A stretch of 64,000 nt of DNA, taken from contig JACEEZ010000475.1 of the NCBI GenBank assembly GCA_016584305.1, positions 386,001 to 450,000 of the forward strand, written 5' to 3'. A program made the translations under genes and the position numbers. This document shows, piece by piece, positions 1-10,453 of the stretch (position 1 is the first letter of the stretch; every line of letters starts with the position of its first letter). The stretch is from Chionoecetes opilio. Lineage: Eukaryota; Arthropoda; Malacostraca; Decapoda; Majidae. Under the pieces are notes generated by a model, which ran no database searches, had not been told where the DNA came from, and was given only the letters and a program-made list of their open reading frames with translations.

Positions 1-139
1 GTTAGTAGTGTATCAATTCTGCTGTGTCTAAAGACATCATACACCTGGCAGCGAGTGTCTGGGGGTGCTGCAGCTCCGCACTGGTAGGGTACGCCGTAGG
101 TCCAATGAAAAGTGATATATAGATTATTTCGGATTTGGC

Positions 140-350
140 AGGGTGTTTTCTTATGTAAAATTGAATTTTAAGGGTGATTTGTCCACTTCAACTTTTTGGT
201 TTGAGCACTTCTTGCTATGCAAAAATGGACTTTTATATTTATATGCAAAACATAGCTTAAAGTGCGATTTTGCATAGTAAGAATTGCTCAAATGCAAAAA
301 TAGAAACAGATAAAATAGTCTTAGAATTCCATTTTACATAGGAAATCGGC
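140..350. repeat. Imperfect inverted repeat (foldback) at the left edge of an unclassified element
   Basis: Positions 140-236 read as an imperfect reverse complement of 257-350. Both arms share the core TTTTGCATAG and the core TTTTACATA in mirrored order. The right arm is the start of a 138-bp sequence that recurs at 1906-2043. It could form a hairpin of about 90 bp per arm, which fits a terminal or subterminal structure of a DNA element. No target duplication was found. Confidence 0.55.
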
Positions 351-396
351 ATGCCAAAGTTGAGAAAAAGAATTTTTGTTATACGGCATACCCTAA
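259..396 (+). repeat. Left copy of 138-bp direct repeat flanking a broken ORF
   Basis: This segment recurs in the same orientation at 1906-2043 with roughly 90 percent identity by eye. Both copies start AAAGTGCGATTTTGC and end near TTATACGGC. The pair brackets the broken coding region at 417-1730, so the whole looks like one mobile unit or one segment between two copies of a dispersed repeat. Confidence 0.7.
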
Positions 397-416
397 CCAG
401 GGTACCAAAATAGTTG

Positions 417-1730
417 GATTGGGTTACGATGGGAGGAAGGACAAGACCAGGGCGATGGTGCCCGACAGCTATGGGAAACTGCACCCAAGGTTGATCAGGG
501 AGGAGCATGTGTCAGTGACAGGAGCCATCTGGAAGGTACCTTTGGCACTTTGTACCAGAGGACCCGGTGCCACCTGAGAAGCCTGCGTTGAAGGTGGCTC
601 AGGCTCTCTATGATCTGCTGGTGACATACGACTCCACCGACTCACTGATCGTACTGCAAGGTGACTCAACTAGGGCCAACACGGGGTGGAAGGGTGGTAC
701 TCACGCCCATTTGGAGAAGATGCTGGGACGCAAGCTCTTCTGGAGTATATGCGTGTTGCACACAAACGAGTTGCCCCTGCGCCACCTTATCACCAGCATC
801 GACGGGCCTACCTCATCTGACACTGGCTTCACGGGTCCAGTGTGCAGTCTGCTGTCCAGCGTGAATGAGATGCAGTACAACGCAGAGTTCAGAGGAGTGC
901 CAGGCGGTGAAGATCTCACGGAGATACCGGAGTATATCCTGGTCAACATGTCCACTGACCAGCAGGTCTCCTACCAGCTGGTCCAGGCTGTGAAGCGGGG
1001 CGTTCTCCCGTCCGAGCTGCAGGAGATCAAGTGTGGCAAGGTGTCCCACTCCAGATGGCTCACCACAGCCCAGTCGCTCGTGTACATGTGGACCAGAAAG
1101 CATGGACTGACTGGCAAAGAACTGAACACCCTGGAAATCCTAGTCAAGTACTGCCTGCAGGTGTACTTCAAACTCTACTACGACATCAAGGTTCACCACA
1201 GACTAGAGGACGGCCCCAAGCACATCCTCACGCAGCTCAGAGTGATGAGGTCGCAGCCCAAGAAGGTCCAAATAGCTGTGACCTTTACGTGCGGACAGGA
1301 GCATGGTTCGTACACTCAGAATGTGTCCTCCTCTCGCTGATGGCGAGTCAGAGTGAGGACGACCGCAGGTTCGCCGTGACCCAGATTTTGAAGCTGAGGG
1401 CTGGCGAGGAGTATGGGGACACCATTGTAAGACCTCGCATCACACCCAAGCTGAACTTGTCAGCCACCAGCTTGCAGACACTGATCAGCTGGCAGCCTGA
1501 CCAGGTGCACGAGCCGGCATTCACCTGTTCACTGTCCGGGGATCAGATCCAGGAGATCCTGGTCAAGCCATAAGAGGTTCCGAAGTTCTCTATCCACACT
1601 CAGAGCACCGAAAGAGTCGTGAAGCAGGTGACAGAGGCTGCGGCAGCAGGCCAGAGACGGGTTCATCCGGGCTCGGGCCCACCACCGGAAGACCATGCCC
1701 TGCTTCAGGTCTAAGAAGGACATGATGGAC
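417..1730 (+). pseudogene. Broken ORF of an unclassified mobile element
   Basis: A GC-rich coding-like stretch sits between two AT-rich direct repeats. The longest open segment is 567-1340 (about 257 codons). Coding sense also appears upstream from about 417 in another frame. Downstream it resumes in a second frame from about 1290 to 1573, where a TAA interrupts it. A further Arg/His-rich tail is readable after that stop to about 1730. At least two frameshifts and one in-frame stop separate these pieces, so no intact protein is made. I do not recognise a catalytic motif. The setting between repeats, and my impression that similar proteins are multi-copy in crustacean genomes, point to transposon origin. 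The class is unknown. Confidence 0.6.
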
Positions 1731-1905
1731 ACGTTCTAGGCCAACGTAGAGGCTGTGACTGTGATGTAGTGCCTGATGAACCAACTGATCAGAAAGAGCT
1801 TACCACGCTGGTCATTTGGAACTCATATTGGTGCATGATGCAATACACAGGACCAACCGGACACTGCGTACTCATTTAAGCATTATTCGATAAGGGTGCA
1901 ATATA

Positions 1906-2043
1906 AAAGTGCGATTTTGCATAGTAAGAATTGCTCAAATGCAAAAATGGATACAGATAAAATCGTCTTAGAATTCCATTTTACATACGAATTTGGCATG
2001 CCAAAGTTGAGAAAAAGAATTTTTGTTATACGGCGTACCCTAG
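1906..2043 (+). repeat. Right copy of 138-bp direct repeat
   Basis: Direct partner of 259-396. It follows the end of the broken ORF by about 170 bp. It differs from the left copy by scattered substitutions, which suggests an old duplication rather than a recent one. The orientation is direct, so these are not simple terminal inverted repeats. Confidence 0.7.
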
Positions 2044-3234
2044 GAGTCCGCAGCCCTATGCCACGAGCCGCCACTGGTGCTAATTATATTCATCATACTC
2101 ATTATCCCTGGCAGTCACTAGGACATGGGATGTATAGCCCTAGTAGAGTAATCTGGTGTACATATATATCCAATGTCAGTTTTTTTTGGAATATCTTGGA
2201 ATATGAATAATTCTTACAAAAATATACCCTGAAGCATTTCGTGCATCCTGGCAGCACATGGTCCATGGGAATGCTGCTACATGAGAATCCGTTCCTCTTA
2301 ATGAAAGTGATGAATCATAGGTTCCATTATATCTAATGCCCAAAAAATATTTACTTTTCGAAGGATGCCATGTGCGTATGTGTTTGTGTGTGTACTTTCA
2401 TAGTACAGTACAATATATTCCGAAACTGCAGTGCGACCACTGTTTCCTATTATACCTATTTAAGCCATACTTATATGGGAACATGCCAACCATAAAAATA
2501 TTGCTTGCAACCACATTGCCTAAAAAAAATTTCCCTTCCATCACTACTACTCTTGCCTTTCTCCTTTCCTTTTTCCCAGTTACATCACTGAGAACGACCT
2601 CCCATTCCTTCCCTCTTCTTCAAATCTTGACTTCAGAACCTCTCTACCGGTATTATGTGAATGTTGATGAAACTATGACCAAAGAGAAAGAATTGAATCA
2701 GCTTTAATCAAAGGGGTGCTTCACGTGGGTAGTGATTGTGCCAGTTAGTGACTAGTATTTATTTGGCAGCTCATTAGGGCATGATTTGCTGTTGCCATAT
2801 TCTTAGATGTAATTCCAGCTAAAGATTTTACATTTTTTTATACATTTATGAGATTACATTATTGTATTAAAATGTTTCATCTGGTTCTGATCTTGTCTTT
2901 CCAATATAGTGTGACATAGTTTACAGTATAACTTGTGTCCAGCATCATCACAGTGCAGATGGGTTACAACACTACGATGAACAGTGAAATGAAATGAAGC
3001 ATCAAGGGTTATAGAAAGAAGTAATAGCTTGAACTGATGATGTAATGGTGTGAAAATATACTGAAAGGCACTACTTACTTGCCTACTGTCATATATTTCA
3101 CAAATACTATTAATTCCAATGATACATCTCTTCAATTTAACCATGTCTTCTTTAATCCCATGTCAACTCTGTCAAAAGACTACAAATAAAAATGCTTAAC
3201 AAATAGATTAACTCACATGTTGTTTATCCTGCAG
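2044..3234. other. AT-rich non-coding stretch, probably intron
   Basis: I see no convincing exon here. The stretch ends in a good 3' splice site (pyrimidine-rich TTTATCCTGCAG at 3223-3234), so at least its right part is probably the last intron of the gene whose terminal exon follows. Confidence 0.4.
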
Positions 3235-3463
3235 TAAGGCTGTGGAAGGTGAATGCATCGAGACACAAGGCCGCGGCAGCTCCTGGGTGGGTAAGATGAT
3301 GATGTATGAGGAGAGAGTCTCGTCCCCTACGCAAACAGAATCTGACTCTAAAGAAGACGTGAGCTATGTAAGGTGGCCCTCCTCGGAAGTCTTGCACAAC
3401 AATGTCAGCCGTAGCTTGAAGGGCAAGGAAGATATTAGTTATGACCTAGAAAACTGGAATTGA
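3235..3463 (+). CDS. Putative 3'-terminal coding exon of an unrecognised gene
   Basis: An open segment follows a strong acceptor ending at 3234. If the first base completes a codon, the exon reads about 75 codons to a TGA at 3461-3463. The peptide is hydrophilic, rich in Ser, Glu and Lys, with the run YVRWPSSEVLHNN near its middle and DISYDLENWN at the end, as expected of a flexible cytoplasmic C-terminus. No domain is recognisable. The upstream exons are not visible, so they probably lie left of the window and the mobile element at 0.1-2.0 kb would then be intronic. The gene is tail to tail with DPH2. It could still be a chance ORF; the acceptor and the downstream poly(A) signal favour a real exon. 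Confidence 0.45.
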
Positions 3464-3864
3464 GTGAAAATTAAGACTTAAAAGTCTTCATATAGAGATG
3501 GTATTTCTAGAACAAATTGTATCAAAAAATATTTTGAAAAATTATCTCAGAGATGGAAAATCTGCACTGCTTAGAAAGATATTTGAAAAATCATTTTGAC
3601 AGATCTATGCAAGGAGTGTGGAAGCATATGTATGTGAACACTATGTATATTGTATACATGTCTTGATTTTATAGTTTTATGGTTGAAGAGGAAATATTTT
3701 GTTTGAATATTCAAGTACTCACATGCCTTCATAAATTAGGATAACATTTGATAATTGCTTTTCATAAAGGAAAATGTTTATTTAATGGCTGTAGGAGCAA
3801 AAAGGCAGCTTGATGCTATGGAATGAAAATACAACTTAAAAACTGTGATGGAGACTGCCAGATT

Positions 3865-3870
3865 AATAAA
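3865..3870 (+). terminator. Candidate poly(A) signal AATAAA
   Basis: AATAAA lies about 400 bp after the stop of the 3235-3463 exon, a plausible 3' UTR length. The motif is common by chance in AT-rich DNA. Confidence 0.3.
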
Positions 3871-3885
3871 GTCATCGTCAATGAT

Positions 3886-4910
3886 ATTCTATGAGCTAGA
3901 TGTGTGTGGCATAAATATTACGGGTGTCCCATGTTCCTGTTAGTGGCGCCCTCTGAAATATATTTTCGTATACACCTTTTACTTTTATGTACACAGACAG
4001 TATCAAGAGAAGCTATTCTATAAATGTATTTTGTTTTATACATGGGGAAGACTGATGCAGTAATGTGTGATGACTACAAAGGTTTTGAATGAAGAGACCA
4101 AATCATGACAGTAGCTTAGAGGGTTTGATCACCGCTGTCTTGTTAAAGGATCATAGGTGAGTCACAGACGCACATCCTTACATAGACTTGGCTTCAGCAA
4201 GGTAAAAAGACACGGTGGTGATATGACAGGCTTGTCTACACTGTGGATTTCCTGCATGCAGGCGTTTGGACGGAAACTGGAAAAAAAATTGACGTGTATG
4301 GACCTGCTAAGAGGTTCCAAGGGTAGAAATTTTTTCTCTCATTCTTTTACAAAAGTTCATATTTTAAATCGCTCAGCTTCCTGATGACCTGTTTTGCTTC
4401 TTAGAGTTAGAAGTGTTTAGAAATGGCCTGATATTCAGTGCATAGATGCACACTTGATTTTTCTGGGTAAAAAAACTGATTATACAGTCCCTCAAGTCTT
4501 TAATTTGAAAAGACTAGAGGATTATGGAAATTTCTCTACTGTCCATATGAAAGAGAATATATGTATGTACTTACATTCAAGTATTGTATGAAAGTACATG
4601 TGTTTTGCAAAGATTTACTGAGTCTGGTTGAAATGACAAACCTCCAGTACATAATTACCCTAACAGTTTTATCACACAACTGGCCTTCTCTCAAACAAGT
4701 TGGACGGTATAGTGCACAGAGCAAGACTTATTTTTCTGCTTTTTGTCTTCACAAGAAAGACACACCCAAGGCAAGGGGTCCCAACCCTCGGCCTTCATTC
4801 CTTTCAGTTGCCGTGAATGACATGCAGCCATTAACTGATTTTCAATACAGTAAGATAGAGGATAAGGATACTAAAAAGTGTATCCTAATAATTTTCTCAC
4901 TTTTTAAAGA
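3886..4910. other. Intergenic space between two converging genes
   Basis: AT-rich DNA with only short ORFs and no recognisable protein. It should hold the DPH2 3' UTR on the minus strand. I see no mobile element ends in it. Confidence 0.4.
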
Positions 4911-7900
4911 TCAGCGTTTCTCATCTTGGTATTCCGCAGCAATGCCCTTCCTCCCCTCTAACACAACAGTGCTTGGAGCTGGTGGAGGCTGGGTGGGGTC
5001 CAGGCCAGCCCAGGAGCGCCCCCCGAGGATCTGCCCCCCACCCCCCACATGCAGGGCTGCCAGGGCCCGGCCTTCCTGCACCACTACTGGACCTGCTGCA
5101 GCCTCCTCACTGCCATCCCTGTACACAGCCAAAGCAGGAAATTAAGAAATAATTTCTTACAAGAATTCTTTCTTACTCGTTAACTAAATTATTTCATTAA
5201 ATCTAGTCATCAAAACATATTCATATTGGCTGAACTTTAAAAAGTGTTTAAAAAAAAATCTATTCTGATCTAATCACTGATGTCAATCTAGCAGTTACAA
5301 CTTACACTTACAAGCATGCAAAGTCTGCTCGCAGTTAGTTGTTTGAATTTCAGCTCATTATTCTAATTTGATTTTCTTCAGAAAAATTTTTGTTACTCAA
5401 TTTGTTTGTATAGCGAACTATTCATATATGTATAGGGTCCCCAGTGCACATACAACTCTCATAGCTTGTGTAAAGCATGAACCATTCATAAGAACATTAG
5501 AAAATAAGAAAGCTACATGAGGCCGTGAGACCTACACGTGGTAGTTCCTTCACGTTAATTCCCATTCCCATCCATTCCCAAACCTTTCCATTTTTCTAAA
5601 GATAAAAAGAAAAGAATAAAGAAAAAGAAAAGATTATGTACACTATTCTTTGATCAGCTTACCTTAGGCCAAGTGTTTGTGTTTGGTTTGTGATGAGGGA
5701 GACGCTGGCTTCCTCTGCTCTGGGTGCCTTGCAAACCTCCATGTGATGTGCACCGCCAGGAAGCAAGGCACTGAAATCAGACTCAAAGTTCATACTCCAC
5801 TCCCGGCCAGCCACCAAGGCCACCTCCACCTCCCATGGGGCCACCAATTTTCTATACAGGATGGGATCTGAGGCACGGTCAACTAGGGTTGTCTCTGGGC
5901 AAGTCACATAAACATAAACGTCAACCTCTGATATATTAGCCAGTTTGGGTTCATTGGGTTTGCCAACAACAAATGTGTAGCTACGTTTTCCAGCACATTT
6001 GATGATAGACTTCAGCCTGGCTATTGCCTCTTGATATTTGGCAACACCCAGAGTTCCCACCAGGATGCCAATGATGCTGGCATCTCGAATAATCTCCAAT
6101 TTAATGTTGCGACGAAAGAGACTCTGCATCCCCGAGAGCCTCTGGACACCCTCGTTACTAAGAGGCACGTGGTAAAAAGTCTTATCCGCAAAACGTAGCA
6201 GGAGGCTGTCCAAGGTAGTGCCTTTGGGGCCTAAATAAATAAAGCTGCAGTCCTTGATATCAGTTTCACTAGGTAACAATACACATCTGCCATTGAATTT
6301 CACTTTACTGTTGCTATTTTGGGAGTTTTCATCAATACTGTTGGAAGCATTACTCGTGCAAGAGTCATTATGGCTACTACCATCTTTCTCTGTAGGTTTC
6401 TGGCAGTTTTCTGAATCACAACAGTTGCATTTTGAGTCATTGCTGCAGTTGTCAAACACATGACCAACATCTGCACTATCTTCATTGGAATTAGATTCTT
6501 TACTTTTCTTCCCTTGTGACTGGCAGCTGTGTTCTTTGCATGTGTTTGGAGTTGTTGGTTCCTCACACCCAACACCTTCCAGGGTGGATTGTACCAGGTG
6601 TGGTAATGACAGACTCAACTCCGAGAATATCTTTCCTGAAAAGAAAGTTAAATTGTATAGTGTATGCAAATGAGATCCACAAGTGTCAGCTTATCTACAT
6701 GAATGATTCTATTACAAAATACTATGACTTTAATTATCTTTAGTGTACGAGTAAAAAGTAAAATTACTTTATTACAGGTTATTTTTCTCAGGTCCTTAAT
6801 TGATGGTTGTATGGTGTGCTTCATTTACTTAGTGATGATTACTTAATTATATTAAATTACAGGAACTACCACGTGTAGGTCTCACGGCCTCTTGTAGCTT
6901 CCTTATTTTCTTATGTTCTTAGCCAGAAGGGGAGAGTTTGAGCCCTGGCAGCCTTACCTACAGCATACTGACATCTGGTATCGTAGAGAAGAATCAGAGG
7001 ATGAGTACCACTTGAATCCCTCTCCTCCAGGGCATTCTTGAGCTGTTCCATCACCCCTGCAATGTCCACCTGCAGTCTGGTGGGTATGTACAGCACCGGC
7101 AACCTTTGTGAGCGACTCAGACAGGTGTTCCCAAAGTGGATTACAGCATCAGCTCCCACATGTGCAGCTGCCACCTCATCAACACAGCAGCTGCAGGGGA
7201 TGAAGATGATTGACATTCTGATGCTTGATGCCTGTTCCAGTGTTCCTGGGCGACTTTAAGAGAGACATGGTTTTGGCAAGGAATAAAACGGCCTGCACCA
7301 ATCAACAGCGACTGACCTTCCATAGGTTGTGTCTCCCAAGATGTACACTGGTTGGCCAAGCTGGCACGTCATGGCCTCAGCCACGGCCGCAGCGTCTCCA
7401 AGCAGCTCATCAGGAAACTGTAGACAAACCTGTCGTGGAAAGAGATACCTTGACATTCTAAATGGCAAAAACTGGTTAAAATTCACATACCTAGGTTACA
7501 TTCATGAAATTTTTGTGTTATTATTAAAAAAAAAAAAAATACATGTAGTATTATATTAGAATTTGAATATAATTTTGGTGGTTGAAAATGTCCGTGATCA
7601 GTCTGATCTTAATTTCATGTAGCTACAACAGTCGCTACATCAATAGGTCAAGTGGCACAATAATTTGTTCTCACTAAACTTGTCATTATAGATGTTGAAG
7701 AAGCCTTTATAGTGAAAATGTTCTTGGTCATGCATCTTAAATCAAGACATCAACAACTGGCCGAGTAAGTGTAATGCTCAAATAGCCTAGACAACCGCTG
7801 ACCAAGCGGGATACAGTTTGGTCTAGTGGTATCGTCCCCGACTGTGGAGGGGTGAAGTCTATGGAGGGATGGGTTCGCATCCCTCCAAGGTCAGTATATA

Positions 7901-8868
7901 ATATTGGGAAATAAGATTTATTCCCGAAATGTGATTGCTACCCCATCAGTTTGTCTGTGAAAGGATTCTTCTGACGGGATTCATAAGGGATAAATGTGGG
8001 CCCAGGGCAGTGTAACGCTCTGTCGGTCTAGGCCCGGTTCACACCACGTATTTGCTGGACGTAGTCTACGTGCGTCTTGTCATCAGTGACTCACAGTACG
8101 TCACAGTGACGTCACTTCCTGCCTGTGTGCCTGTGTAGCCAGGCTCCCCTCGACCACCACATTGCTGGAGCAGTGATGACGTCACTGACCTTGAGAGACG
8201 CGCGTCCCAGCTCACATTATTCGGAGCTCCAAATTCTTTCTACGGGGCTGCGGGAGTGGCGTGGTGACGTCACTGATCGCCACGATCAAGGACAGCAAAA
8301 ACGTGTAGCGTGAACCCCGCCTAATCACTACGCCTAGGAAGCAGTACATTAGTTCCTTGTTCATAGCCTCCATGACCAGTGATTACATCCTCATTACTCC
8401 AGGTCATGAGGACTGCAGCTCCCCCTTCGGCATCCCATTCAGAATAACCTCACAACAATAGAAGAAAGAAGCTAGAGGAGTGAAGCGTTCAAGTGGTCTT
8501 CACGACAGATACGGGTGTTACATAAGTAAGCCAATAACTTTACAGACCCAGCACGGCACGCCTGGAGAAATATTTTCTACACGGGTCTTGGCCTTAATAA
8601 ACACCTATTAGGGTAAAGGCTCACCAAAATCAGTGGAATCTCTAACAAACTCAAAATCAAAACAAAATCATATACAAATAGCAATCAGTTAATCATTACC
8701 AGGAGTAAAGATGAGTAAAATCACCTTGTGGTAGTCTCCCTGTCTGACCCAAGCTACACATCGGGTGACCTCATACATCTGCTCCAGGGTAAAAGAGTCG
8801 CCCCGAGGGACACCTTCCACCACCTGCCGCTGCACCACAGCTGATCCCGTGTTGGTGAATGCTGACAT
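4911..8868 (-). CDS. DPH2: DPH2, subunit 2 of 2-(3-amino-3-carboxypropyl)histidine synthase
   Basis: Five exons, join complement(4911..5118, 5663..6635, 6958..7190, 7317..7429, 8725..8868), 556 aa with all phases closing. Family role: Dph1-Dph2 is the radical-SAM-like iron-sulfur enzyme that moves the 3-amino-3-carboxypropyl group of S-adenosylmethionine onto a histidine of elongation factor 2, the first step of diphthamide synthesis in the cytosol. Visible family motifs are VCLQFPDELL (residues 49-58), YILGDTTYGSCCVDEVAA (77-94), HFGNTCLS with the cluster cysteine (Cys109), GTLGVAKY (about 358-365), VGKPNEPKLANISEVD, a second conserved Cys in VTCPETTLVD (Cys409), and the terminal RSWAGLDP and EGRKGIAAEY. 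Residues about 187-256 are a Ser/Asn/Cys-rich linker that looks lineage-specific. The start at 8868 is the first ATG that gives a short tail before the family fold. Introns 3 and 4 carry short LINE tails, and intron 1 carries a SINE and a MITE. Confidence 0.95.
5489..5549 (-). repeat. Solo LINE 3' tail in DPH2 intron 4
   Basis: About 60 bp matching, in reverse complement, the last bases of the LINE copies at 13.3, 17.5 and 31.4 kb (GGAACTACCACGTGTAGG through TTATTTTCTAATGTTCTTA). Nothing of the LINE coding region is attached, so this is an extremely 5'-truncated insertion or an independent tail repeat. Confidence 0.8.
6861..6921 (+). repeat. Solo LINE 3' tail in DPH2 intron 3
   Basis: Another 60-bp copy of the same LINE tail, plus strand, ending TTATTTTCTTATGTTCTTA. 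It ends 36 bp from the 5' splice site of DPH2 intron 3. The LINE is antisense to the gene here. Confidence 0.85.
7814..7895 (+). repeat. tRNA-derived SINE head
   Basis: A box A-like TCTAGTGGTATCG is followed by a possible anticodon arm holding ACTGTGGA (reading GTG, as in tRNA-His) and a box B-like GGGTTCGCATCCC. The ends do not pair into a proper acceptor stem and there is a long non-tRNA tail, so this is a SINE relic rather than a working tRNA. It lies in DPH2 intron 1, antisense to the gene. Confidence 0.6.
8031..8321. mobile_element. MITE with about 20-bp terminal inverted repeats in DPH2 intron 1
   Basis: The left end GGCCCGGTTCACACCACGT and the reverse complement of the right end, GGCGGGGTTCACGCTACACG, match at most positions. 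The element is about 290 bp and has no coding capacity. The GG...GTTCACAC terminus resembles PIF/Harbinger-type ends, but no clear target duplication was seen, so the superfamily is open. Confidence 0.6.
8107..8272. promoter_or_regulatory. Three perfect CRE palindromes (TGACGTCA)
   Basis: TGACGTCA occurs at 8107-8114, 8177-8184 and 8265-8272, all inside the MITE. This octamer is the full binding site of CREB/ATF-type bZIP factors. Three perfect copies in 166 bp are unlikely by chance. They lie about 600-760 bp downstream of the DPH2 start codon, in intron 1. Function is inferred from the motif only. Confidence 0.5.
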
Positions 8869-9487
8869 CTTCCTGCACACAGAAATAGGGTAAAACTGCA
8901 GTTTAATACAATACTCCCTATTTACCAATACTTTTCTGCGTTATAATGGACGAGAACTGCGCGGTCGCTACCGCCGTTACCACTTACGTTTTCTATATTA
9001 TTTTTTGGTCAGTATACTGTGCTGCATTAATCTGCTTCTGCATAACCTTCAAAACTTATATGCATATTGAAGAAATCATATAGTTGTCTAATGGCACATA
9101 CAGACACACACTCCCCGTCCGGAGGCCACCCTCACCCCCTCTTTAGAAGGTTAGGTTAGGTTAATGATCTCGTCAGGGGGTCGAGGGGGAAGCAGCCACC
9201 CCGCCGTTAGGAGATTAGGTTAGCTTCGGTAGGGTAATAATCCTCCCGGCAGGGCGAGGCAAGCTGACCACTCGGCGGCTGGCGAATGCAGGGCGGGGCA
9301 CACTTGTATTCCTACAATTCTGTCACTTCCTTGGTTTCTGAGACACTGACTATTATTTCCTGGCCAAGTTTTAGTGCTTTTTCTGATGGAGATAAATTGC
9401 TATCAATGGAAACGACCATGGCGACCCTAAGATTTGGTGATGAAAAAACAACAACTTTTTAACAGGTTTCCGGAAAACAAAAATATC
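8869..9487. other. 5' flank of DPH2 up to the Merlin insertion
   Basis: This should contain the DPH2 promoter and 5' UTR; no TATA box is evident at a sensible distance. A short run of AGGTT units lies near 9149-9165. An 18-bp sequence at 8949-8966 recurs inverted with one mismatch at 11244-11261, on the other side of the nested transposons. The last 8 bases (AAAATATC, 9480-9487) are the target duplication of the outer Merlin element. Confidence 0.45.
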
Positions 9488-9677
9488 GGTGCTACTGTAG
9501 TGTGCGGTCCACCGGGACATTTGCACTATAGCATGCGGTCTACACTTCTTACTCTCTACACACTTACATTTCAGGCTGCAACTTACTATTGCTATATGAT
9601 ATTGGGTGCTACTTTAGCATGCGTTCTACCCCAGTACCGCAGTCTACAGTGGTGTGGGGTGTGATCTACCCCTACAC

Positions 9678-9983
9678 CAAGGGCGTAGCCAAGAAAAATA
9701 ATTGGGGGGGGCCACCTCCCAATGATGGTTGAGGGGTGGGTGGCGAGCGAAGCGAGCCTTATCAGCTGGGGGTCTGGGAGGCGCTGTAAGCCCCCCAGAG
9801 AATTTTTTTGAAGATATTACTTAATTGGGGGCATATTGAGCCCTATGGGGGGTCATTTATTGGTTCTTTGCATGATATTCAATATAGTAAAATTGATGAA
9901 ATTATACCATACACTCATAAAGTAGATGTGTTGAATTGGAGGGGGCCATGGCCCCATTGGCCCCCCCTCTGGCTACGCCCTTG
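9678..9983. mobile_element. hAT MITE, 306 bp, nested inside the inner Merlin
   Basis: Perfect 14-bp terminal inverted repeats CAAGGGCGTAGCCA and TGGCTACGCCCTTG. A perfect 8-bp target duplication CCCTACAC lies at 9670-9677 and 9984-9991, as made by hAT transposases. There is no coding capacity. A longer element with related ends lies at 52539-54170. Confidence 0.88.
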
Positions 9984-10081
9984 CCCTACACTGGTCCATA
10001 GGTCCCCTACCCCTGCATCTGAAGGGATTAGTTACTGGTCCACAGGTCATAGGTTAGGTAGCTAACACAGGTCAGGTCAAC

Positions 10082-10453
10082 CATGGACGCCGAATCGATG
10101 GGCCTTGGGTATTTGGCCTCAAGCAAAGCTCTGATTACCGTCATTTTCATATGGAACGGCGTGACAGAAATACTCTAATTCCCATTACTCGGTGGGAATG
10201 TGAAGCCGGTTCAGTGATTCACTCTGATGAATGGCCTGCATATGGAAACTTAAATAATCTGGGTTATCGCCATAGTACAGTGAATCACCAAGAAAATTAC
10301 GTGGATCCAGTAACAGGAGCAAACACTCAAGGCATAGAACGATCGTGGTTGGATGTCAAAACACGTATTTTAAAGAACATGAGAGGTGTCAGCAAGGAAC
10401 TGTTTCAGTCACACCTTAATAATTTTTGCTGGAAAGTGCTCAGAAAAGATTAA
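10082..10453 (+). pseudogene. 5'-truncated Merlin (IS1016/ISXO2-like) transposase fragment
   Basis: An open frame runs without a stop from about 10082; the first ATG is at 10151 and the stop TAA is at 10451. It reads IDGPWVFGLK, then HSDEWPAYGNLNNLGYRHS, then GANTQGIERSWLDVKTRI, the core and C-terminal half of the IS1595/ISXO2-like DDE domain used by eukaryotic Merlin elements. The aspartate of HSDEW and the glutamate of GIERSW are plausible catalytic residues. The zinc-binding N-terminus and the first catalytic aspartate are absent, so the enzyme should be dead. The open part is undamaged, which suggests a fairly young insertion. Confidence 0.85.

Noticed and set aside
2336..2707. A 123-codon plus ORF as a gene
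   Set aside because: AT-rich, no domain, no acceptor or donor consistent with the frame; more likely intron sequence before the 3235 acceptor.
7814..7895. Functional tRNA-His gene
   Set aside because: Box A and box B words are present but the acceptor and T arms do not form a complete cloverleaf, and a SINE-like tail follows.
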